From Jiella pelagia (GTDB taxonomy: Bacteria > Pseudomonadota > Alphaproteobacteria > Rhizobiales > Rhizobiaceae): DNA of 64,000 bases. This document shows, piece by piece, positions 58,156-64,000 of the stretch (its first letter is position 1; every line of letters begins with the position of its first letter). The translations under genes were made by a program, and so were the position numbers. Location of the stretch: positions 5,188,001 through 5,252,000 of the forward strand of contig NZ_CP114029.1 of the NCBI RefSeq assembly GCF_026898155.1, in the 5' to 3' direction. The notes beneath the pieces were generated by a model. The model had not been told where the DNA came from and ran no database searches. It saw only the letters and a list, made by a program, of their open reading frames with translations.

Positions 58156-58926
58156 GTGTCGTCCGCAGCTGCCCCCATGACTGCCATAGAGTCATTGCGC
58201 GCCCGGATCGAGCGGATCGCGGGCGGCCGGCGGCGTGCCAAGTCGGCGCTGGCCTTTGGCGTCGAGGCGCTGGACGAAAGGCTGCCCGATGGCGGTCTTG
58301 CGCGGGGCGTCCTGCACGAGATCGCTGGCGGCGGCCGAAACGGTGGCGACGGGCCGGCGGCGGCGCTGTTTGCCGCGGGGATCGCCGCGCGCACCAAAGG
58401 CAAGGTGCTCTGGTGCCTGTCGCGGCCCGATCTCTTCGCCCCGGCGCTCGCCCAGGCGGGGCTTTCGCCCGACCGGGTGATCTATGTCGAGGCGCGGGAC
58501 GAAAAGACCGTTCTCGCCTGCATGGAGGAGGGGCTCGCCCATGGCGGCCCGGCGGTGGTCGTCGGCGAGGCGGCGCGCCTGTCGATGACCGCCTCGCGGC
58601 GCTTGAACCTTGCCGCCGAGAAGACTGGCTCCATCGCCATCTGCCTGCGCCGCTGGTCGCGGCCGAACGATGCGGCCGAATTCGGCCGCCCGACGGCCGC
58701 CGCCACCCGCTGGCGCATCTCCGCTCTGCCCGCCGCGCCCCTGCCGGTTCCCGGCATCGGGCGGGCGCGCTGGCGGGTGGAACTCATCCGATCCCGTGGC
58801 GGCGAGACCGTCGATCTCGAACTGGAGGCCTGCGATGCGTCGGGTCGTCTCGCTTTTCCTGCCGACCTTTCCGACCGATCGGCTGCGCCGCCTGTGGAAC
58901 GGGCAAATCGCCGGGCCAGCGCCTGA
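58156..58926 (+). CDS. imuA: ImuA, RecA-like SOS mutagenesis protein
   Basis: ImuA is the RecA/SulA-related partner of ImuB and DnaE2 in damage-induced mutagenesis. The 256-residue product begins MSSAAAPMTAIESLRARIERI. It contains FGVEALDERLPDGGLARGVLHEIAGGG (the LexA/RecA-like N-domain) and GKVLWCLSRPDLFAPALAQAGLSPDRVIYVEARDE. No complete Walker A is present, as is usual for ImuA. The start is GTG 58156 or ATG 58177. It overlaps imuB by 92 bp, so expression is coupled. Confidence 0.9.
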   Translation: MSSAAAPMTAIESLRARIERIAGGRRRAKSALAFGVEALDERLPDGGLARGVLHEIAGGGRNGGDGPAAALFAAGIAARTKGKVLWCLSRPDLFAPALAQAGLSPDRVIYVEARDEKTVLACMEEGLAHGGPAVVVGEAARLSMTASRRLNLAAEKTGSIAICLRRWSRPNDAAEFGRPTAAATRWRISALPAAPLPVPGIGRARWRVELIRSRGGETVDLELEACDASGRLAFPADLSDRSAAPPVERANRRASA

Positions 58927-60382
58927 TGGCGGCGCAGCCGTCGATTTGCCGTTGGTCCTGCTGGGACGGGAAAAGAACCGCCGGGTGGTGACGGCTGCCG
59001 ACGGTCTCGCTCGCGGGCAGGGGCTTCGCGTCGGCATGGCGGCGGCCAGGGCCACGGCCGCGGTTGCCGCGCTCGAAGTAGAGGAGCACGACCCGGCGGC
59101 GGATGCCGAGGCGCTGGAACGGCTCGCCCTGTGGGTGCTGGAGCGTTTCTCGCCGATTGTCGCCGTCGACGGGACGGACGGCATCGTCGTCGATTCCACC
59201 GGCACGGACCATCTTCACGGCGGCGAGGCGGCGATGCTGAAGAGCCTCGTCGGGCGATTCGCGGTGGCCGGCATCTCGGCCCGTGCTGCCGTCGCCGACA
59301 GCTGGGGCGCCGCCCATGCGCTCGCCCGCCACGGGGCCGAGCCCGTCTTCGTCGCGCCCCACAGACATGGGGCCGCGATCCTGAAGCCCTTGCCGGTCGA
59401 GGCGCTGCGGCTGCCTCCCGAAACGGCGGAAGCCTTGCGCGATCTCGGCTTTTCCACCATCGGCGATCTCTTGAACACGTCGCGCGCGCCGCTGGCGCTG
59501 CGCTTCGGCGTGGCGCTGACCCGCCGGCTCGACCAGGCGGGCGGCCGGCGCTCCGAGCCGATCGAGCCGCTGCGCCCGGCCGAAAGCATTACGGCGGGCC
59601 GCAACTTCGCCGAGCCGATCGGCGCGGCCGAGACGATTGCCCGCTATGTCGGCAAGCTGGTGGTCATGCTCTGCGAGGAGCTTCAGGAAAAGGGCCTCGG
59701 CGTTCGCCGGCTTGATCTTCTCTGCCGCCGGGTGGACGACCGGGTAGAGGCGGTGCGGGTTTCGACCGCCCGGCCGGTGCGCGACGTCGGCCGGCTCACC
59801 CGGCTTCTCTGCGACAGGATCGAGACGATCGCGCCAGGTTTCGGCATCGAAAGGATGACGCTCGTCGCCACCCTTGCCGAACCGCTGGCGCCGGCCCAGA
59901 AGCTCGCTGCTTTGACCGACGAGATCCTGCCCGACGTCTCCAGCCTGATCGACGTGATCGCCAACCGGGTGGGCGAGGAGCGGCTCTATCGCCTCGCGCC
60001 GGTCGAAAGCGACGTGCCGGAGCGCTCGATGCGGCGCATTCCGCCGCTCGCCCCGGAGACCGGCGAGACTTGGCGGCCCGACTGGCCGCGGCCATCCCGG
60101 CTGCTCAGACGGCCCGAGCCGATCGAGACCCTGGCGCTTCTGCCCGACCATCCGCCCGCCTCCTTCACCTGGCGGGGGGTCAGACGAAGGGTGCGCGCCG
60201 CCGACGGGCCGGAGCGGATTTTTGGCGAATGGTGGAAGCGCGACGAAGAGCTTGCCGCCGTCCGCGACTATTTCCAGGTCGAGGCGGAGGATGGCGAGCG
60301 CTTCTGGATTTTTCGCTCGGGCGATGGCGAGGCCGCGGAAACCGGCTCGCAGCGCTGGTTCCTGCATGGGCTGTTCGGATGA
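58835..60382 (+). CDS. imuB: ImuB, Y-family polymerase-like protein
   Basis: ImuB is a DinB-like protein without polymerase activity that links DnaE2 to the beta clamp. The 515-residue product begins MRRVVSLFLPTFPTDRLRR and has the Y-family palm-like segment ALEVEEHDPAADAEALERLALWVLERFSPIVAVDGTDGIVVDSTGTDHL. A helix-hairpin region (ALRDLGFSTIGDLL) follows. The conserved acidic pair of active Y-family enzymes is not maintained, as expected for ImuB. The C-terminal part carries the ImuB-specific domain. The stop overlaps the dnaE2 start. Confidence 0.92.
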   Translation: MRRVVSLFLPTFPTDRLRRLWNGQIAGPAPDGGAAVDLPLVLLGREKNRRVVTAADGLARGQGLRVGMAAARATAAVAALEVEEHDPAADAEALERLALWVLERFSPIVAVDGTDGIVVDSTGTDHLHGGEAAMLKSLVGRFAVAGISARAAVADSWGAAHALARHGAEPVFVAPHRHGAAILKPLPVEALRLPPETAEALRDLGFSTIGDLLNTSRAPLALRFGVALTRRLDQAGGRRSEPIEPLRPAESITAGRNFAEPIGAAETIARYVGKLVVMLCEELQEKGLGVRRLDLLCRRVDDRVEAVRVSTARPVRDVGRLTRLLCDRIETIAPGFGIERMTLVATLAEPLAPAQKLAALTDEILPDVSSLIDVIANRVGEERLYRLAPVESDVPERSMRRIPPLAPETGETWRPDWPRPSRLLRRPEPIETLALLPDHPPASFTWRGVRRRVRAADGPERIFGEWWKRDEELAAVRDYFQVEAEDGERFWIFRSGDGEAAETGSQRWFLHGLFG

Positions 60383-63300
60383 GCGGCGCGGTTCGCAGGA
60401 TCCGCGATTCCAGGCCGGCCTATGCGGAATTGCAGGTCACGACGAATTTCAGCTTCCTGCGCGGTGCCTCCTCGGCGGAGGAATTCTTCGCCACGGCGGC
60501 GCTGATGGGCATCGACGCGCTGGCCATCGCCGATCGCAATTCGCTCGCCGGCATGGTGCGGGCCCACGAGGCGGCGAAGACGACGGGGGTGAGGCTCGTC
60601 GTCGGCTGCCGGCTCGACCTTTCGGGCAATCTGCCGGTCCTCGTCTATCCGACTGACCTTCCGGCATATTCCCGGCTCTGCCGCCTCCTGTCGCTCGGCA
60701 AGAGCCGGGCCGGCAAGGGCAAGTGCCATCTCGCATGGGCCGATCTCGAAGAGCACCGGGACGGGCTGATCGCCGTCCTCCTTCCGGGCTCTGCCGATGC
60801 GGACTGCGCCCGCCAGGCCGAACGGCTCGCCGCGACGTTCGGCGACCGGGCCTATCTGGCGTTGACACTCTTCCGCCGGCCGGGCGACCGGCTGCGGCTC
60901 CATGCCTTGTCGGACCTCGCCGCAAAGGCGGGGGTGGCGACGGTCGTCACCAACGACGTCCTCTTCCACGAGCCCGGCCGGCGCATCCTGCAGGACGTCG
61001 TCACCGCGATCCGCCACAACACGACGATCGACCAGCTGGGCTTTCGCCGCGAGCGCCATGCCGACCGGCATCTGAAGCCGCCGCAGGAGATGCACCGGCT
61101 GTTTGCCCGATACCCCGAGGCACTGGCGCGCACGGTCGAGATCGCGGAACGCTGCCGCTTCTCGATGGACGAGATCGCCTATCAATATCCCGAAGAGCGG
61201 GACGATCCGGCGCTCACACCACAACAGACGCTGGAACGGCTGACATGGGAAGGCGCGAAGGACCGCTATCCGGACGGGTTGCCGGACAAGGTGCGCGCGA
61301 GCCTCGTCCACGAACTCACGCTGATCGGCCGGCTGAACTACGCCCCGTATTTCCTGACGGTGAATTCCATCGTCCGCTTCGCCCGCTCGCGGGACATTCT
61401 CTGCCAGGGCCGTGGCTCGGCGGCGAACTCGGCGGTCTGTTTCGTCCTCGGTATCACCGCCATCGACCCCGCCCGCTCGGATCTGTTGTTCGAGCGCTTC
61501 GTCTCGGAGGAGCGCCGGGAGCCGCCGGACATCGACGTCGATTTCGAGCACGAGCGGCGCGAGATCGTCATCCAGTGGATCTTCGAGACCTATGGCCGCG
61601 ACCGTGCGGCGCTGTGCTCGACGGTCATCCGCTACCGCACCAAGGGGCGCTGCGCGACGTCGGCAAGGCGCTCGGCCTGCCGGAGGATCTGATCGCGCAG
61701 ATCTCCGGCCAGGTCTGGGGCTGGTCGGAGGGGCCGGTCGATCAAGAGCATTTGAAGGAGTTGAACCTCAACCTGTCAGACCGGCGGCTGAAGATGACGC
61801 TGGAGCTTGCCGGCGCGCTGCGCGGCTTTCCGCGCCATCTCTCCCAGCATCCGGGCGGCTTCGTCCTCACCAACGCCCGGCTCGACGACCTCGTGCCGAT
61901 CGAGCCGGCGGCGATGGACGGGCGGCAGGTGATCGAATGGGACAAGGACGACATCGACAGCCTCAAATTCATGAAGGTCGACGTCCTGGCGCTGGGCATG
62001 CTCTCCTGCATGAAGCGCGGCCTCGACCTGTTGAAGGCACACAAGGGCGTCGACCTCGATCTTGCGACCATCCCTGCCGAAGACCCCAAGACCTATGCGA
62101 TGATCCGCAGGGCCGACACGCTCGGCACCTTCCAGATCGAATCGCGCGCCCAGATGTCGATGCTGCCGCGCCTGAAGCCGACCACCTATTACGACCTCGT
62201 CGTCCAGGTGGCGATCGTGCGGCCCGGCCCGATCCAGGGCGACATGGTGCATCCCTATCTGCGCCGCCGCGAGGGCAAGGAGAAGGTCGAATATCCACGG
62301 CCCGAGGCTCGAAAAGGTGCTCGGCAAGACCCTTGGCGTCCCGCTCTTCCAGGAACAGGCGATGCGCGTCGCCATCGAATGCGCCGGCTTCACCCCCGGC
62401 GAGGCCGACCAGCTGCGCAAATCCATGGCGACCTTCAAGTTCACCGGCGGCGTCTCGGCCTTCAAGGACAAGCTCGTCGCCGGCATGATCGCCAATGGCT
62501 ATGAGAAGGACTTCGCCGAACGCACCTTCCGCCAGCTGGAAGGCTTCGGCTCCTATGGTTTCCCGGAGAGCCACGCCGCCTCCTTCGCCCTCGTCGCCTA
62601 TGCCTCGTCCTGGCTGAAATGCTGGCACCCGGACGTTTTTTGCGCGGCGCTGCTCAACGCCCAGCCGATGGGCTTCTACGCCCCGGCCCAGATCGTCCGG
62701 GACGCCAGGGACCACGGGGTGACGATCCGGCCGGTCTCGGTCAACCATTCGCGCTGGGACTGTACGCTGGAGGGCGAAACGCCGCCCGACCGTTCAGGCC
62801 GCGAAAGCGAGGAGAGCGAGCAGCTTTCCGAAGCCGCAAGCGGCGATCGCCGCCTTGCCGTCCGGCTCGGCCTGCGCATGGTCAAGGGCCTCGCCAACAA
62901 GGATGCAGCGGCGATCGTCGCCGCCCGGGCCGAGACGCCCTTTTCGTCCGTGGAAGATCTGTGGCGCCGGGCGGGCGTGCCGGTCGCGGCGCTGACGCGG
63001 CTCGCCGAGGCGGACGCCTTCGAGGCCGCGTTGGGGCTTTCGCGGCGCGAGGGGCTGTGGGCGATCCGGGGCTTGCGGGACGAGCCGCTGCCGCTGTTTG
63101 CCGCCGCCGGCAGGGCGGCTGCGCGCCAGGCGGAGGAGGGCGAGGATGCGGCATCGCCGGAAACGGCGTCAGCCGCGCCGACGATGCGCGAACTGATCGA
63201 GCCGGAGGTGACGCTTCGCAAGATGGCGGCCGGCGGCGAGGTGGTCGGCGACTATCGCCACGTCGGCCTGTCGCTCCGCGCCCATCCGGTGTCGTTCCTG

Positions 63301-63792
63301 CGGGCTGACCTGTCGAAGCGCCGCATCGTCCCCTGCGCCGCCGCGATGGCGGCCCGCGACGGGCGCTGGCTGGAATCGGCCGGGCTCGTTCTGGTGCGCC
63401 AGCGGCCGGGCAGCGCCAAGGGCGTCATGTTCATCACCATGGAGGACGAGAGCGGCATCGCCAATCTCGTCGTCTGGCCGAAGATGTTCGAGAAATTCCG
63501 CCGCATCGTCCTGACGGCGTCGATGCTGGCCGCCCATGGCCGCGTCCAGCGCGAGGGCGAGGTGGTGCATCTCGTCGTTCACAGGCTGACGGATCTTTCC
63601 GCATCGCTGGCCGGCATCGGCGAGCGGGAAGCGCCGTTTCCGCTGCCCCATGGCCGCGGCGACGAGTTCCACCACGGCCCGCCATCGCCCGATCCGCGCG
63701 ACCAGCCGCCGCGCGCCACGCGCACGCGGGACATCTACATCCCCGACCTGCACATCGACACGATCAAGGTGAAGGCGCGGAATTTCAGATAG
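60379..63792 (+). pseudogene. dnaE2: error-prone DNA polymerase DnaE2, frame broken twice (near 61642-61648 and 62304-62310)
   Basis: DnaE2 is the alpha-type polymerase of the SOS mutasome. The PHP domain starts YAELQVTTNFSFLRGASSAEEFF. The palm region has ILCQGRGSAANSAVCFVLGIT and PPDIDVDFEHERRE. Later come VDVLALGMLSCMKRG, MVHPYLRRREGKEKVEYPRP and a C-terminal OB-fold (GVMFITMEDESGIANLVVW). Three frames carry one protein. The first break lies in AAGGGGCGCTG, where one base is missing (expected TKGALRDVGKALGLPED). The second is GAGGCTC, where GAGCTC gives RPELEKVLGKTLGVPLFQEQ. Corrected length is 1137 residues. Confidence 0.92.
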
Positions 63793-63861
63793 GAGGCTGC
63801 GCCCGACCCCCTTGCTCCGAAGCAGACCGCTCCCTCCTGCGAGCGGCGCCCCGGCCTGCAA

Positions 63862-64000
63862 TCAGCCGGCGAGGGCGCCGGCCAGCGCCTCGACGATGTG
63901 ATCCTGCGTCTCCTCGCCGAGATAGGCATGCATCGGCAGGCTGATGACGTCGCGCGACAGCGCGTCCGAGACCTTCAGTTCGCCGCCCTGGACCGGGAAA
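63862..64000 (-). CDS. DegT/DnrJ/EryC1/StrS aminotransferase, C-terminal part (partial)
   Basis: The last 45 codons of a leftward gene that enters from the right edge. The residues GGELKVSDALSRDVISLPMHAYL and the C-terminal EALAG ending match the closing segment of PLP-dependent nucleotide-sugar aminotransferases, which read S-x-P-M-H-P-Y-L. The stop is TGA at 63864-63862. Such enzymes make amino sugars for surface polysaccharides, which fits the UDP-sugar dehydrogenase and export genes at 49.7-52.7 kb. Nothing else is known from this fragment. Confidence 0.75.
   Translation of the reverse strand, partial: FPVQGGELKVSDALSRDVISLPMHAYLGEETQDHIVEALAGALAG

Noticed and set aside
60379..63792. Programmed ribosomal frameshifting in dnaE2 or pcaI
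   Set aside because: The shift sites lack slippery heptamers, the required shifts differ in direction, and the same hexamer is hit in unrelated genes.

Overview
The window is GC-rich chromosomal DNA from an alphaproteobacterium, most likely of the order Hyphomicrobiales (rhizobia and relatives) with a methylotroph-type C1 pathway. The evidence is an fhcBADC/mtdB tetrahydromethanopterin (H4MPT) cluster, a RirA-type Rrf2 iron regulator with Cys spacing C-x7-C-x5-C, a rhizobial-style RpoD, and an imuA-imuB-dnaE2 cassette behind the alphaproteobacterial LexA box GAAC-N7-GAAC. I saw no rRNA, tRNA, CRISPR array, transposase or integrase.

Layout. 1-7.9 kb: H4MPT-linked formaldehyde oxidation, with ATP-grasp protein, mtdB and RFAP synthase on the minus strand, diverging from a carbinolamine dehydratase and fhcBADC. 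8-15.5 kb: thioredoxin-like protein, gph, DUF2934 protein, TadD-like TPR lipoprotein, M17 aminopeptidase, NlpC/P60 protein, SDR, CheW. 15.8-18.4 kb: a GNAT/C39-peptidase fusion followed 9 bp later by a RimK-type ATP-grasp enzyme, a poorly characterised peptide-ligase-like pair. 18.5-20.1 kb: an isolated DUF2793 protein ending in an Mtd-like (diversity-generating retroelement target) lectin fold. 20.3-34.5 kb: LrgAB, CPA1 antiporter, dnaG-rpoD, Uma2 protein, HlyU-like protein, RICIN protein, rirA-DUF1289, MFS, aldo-keto reductase, M20 peptidase. 34.9-44.6 kb: MipA, hydrolase, SDR, PBP1a, dnaK, purB. 45-49.6 kb: Hyi-like isomerase and the beta-ketoadipate genes pcaR/pcaIJF. 49.7-52.7 kb: exopolysaccharide functions. 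53-57.9 kb: ctaA, a Fae paralogue lacking the catalytic His, dienelactone hydrolase, a ParDE-type module and argC. 58.1-63.8 kb: the SOS mutagenesis cassette. A DegT aminotransferase runs off the right end.

The most striking signal is not a gene. Twelve frame-breaking indels in eleven genes all sit exactly at positions where the protein family demands the hexamer GAGCTC. There it reads GAGGCTC, GAGCCTC, GAGACTC, GAGGCCTC or GGCTC. Correcting each one restores a full-length family-typical protein. I found seven other GAGCTC copies intact. Only two further frame lesions (second lesion in the NlpC/P60 gene, first lesion in dnaE2) and one nonsense codon (parE) lie elsewhere. The simplest explanation is a systematic read or consensus error at a modified GAGCTC motif, which would imply an active SacI-specificity methyltransferase in the organism. 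The affected genes are listed as pseudogene because the ORFs are broken as given, but I expect most to be intact in the cell.
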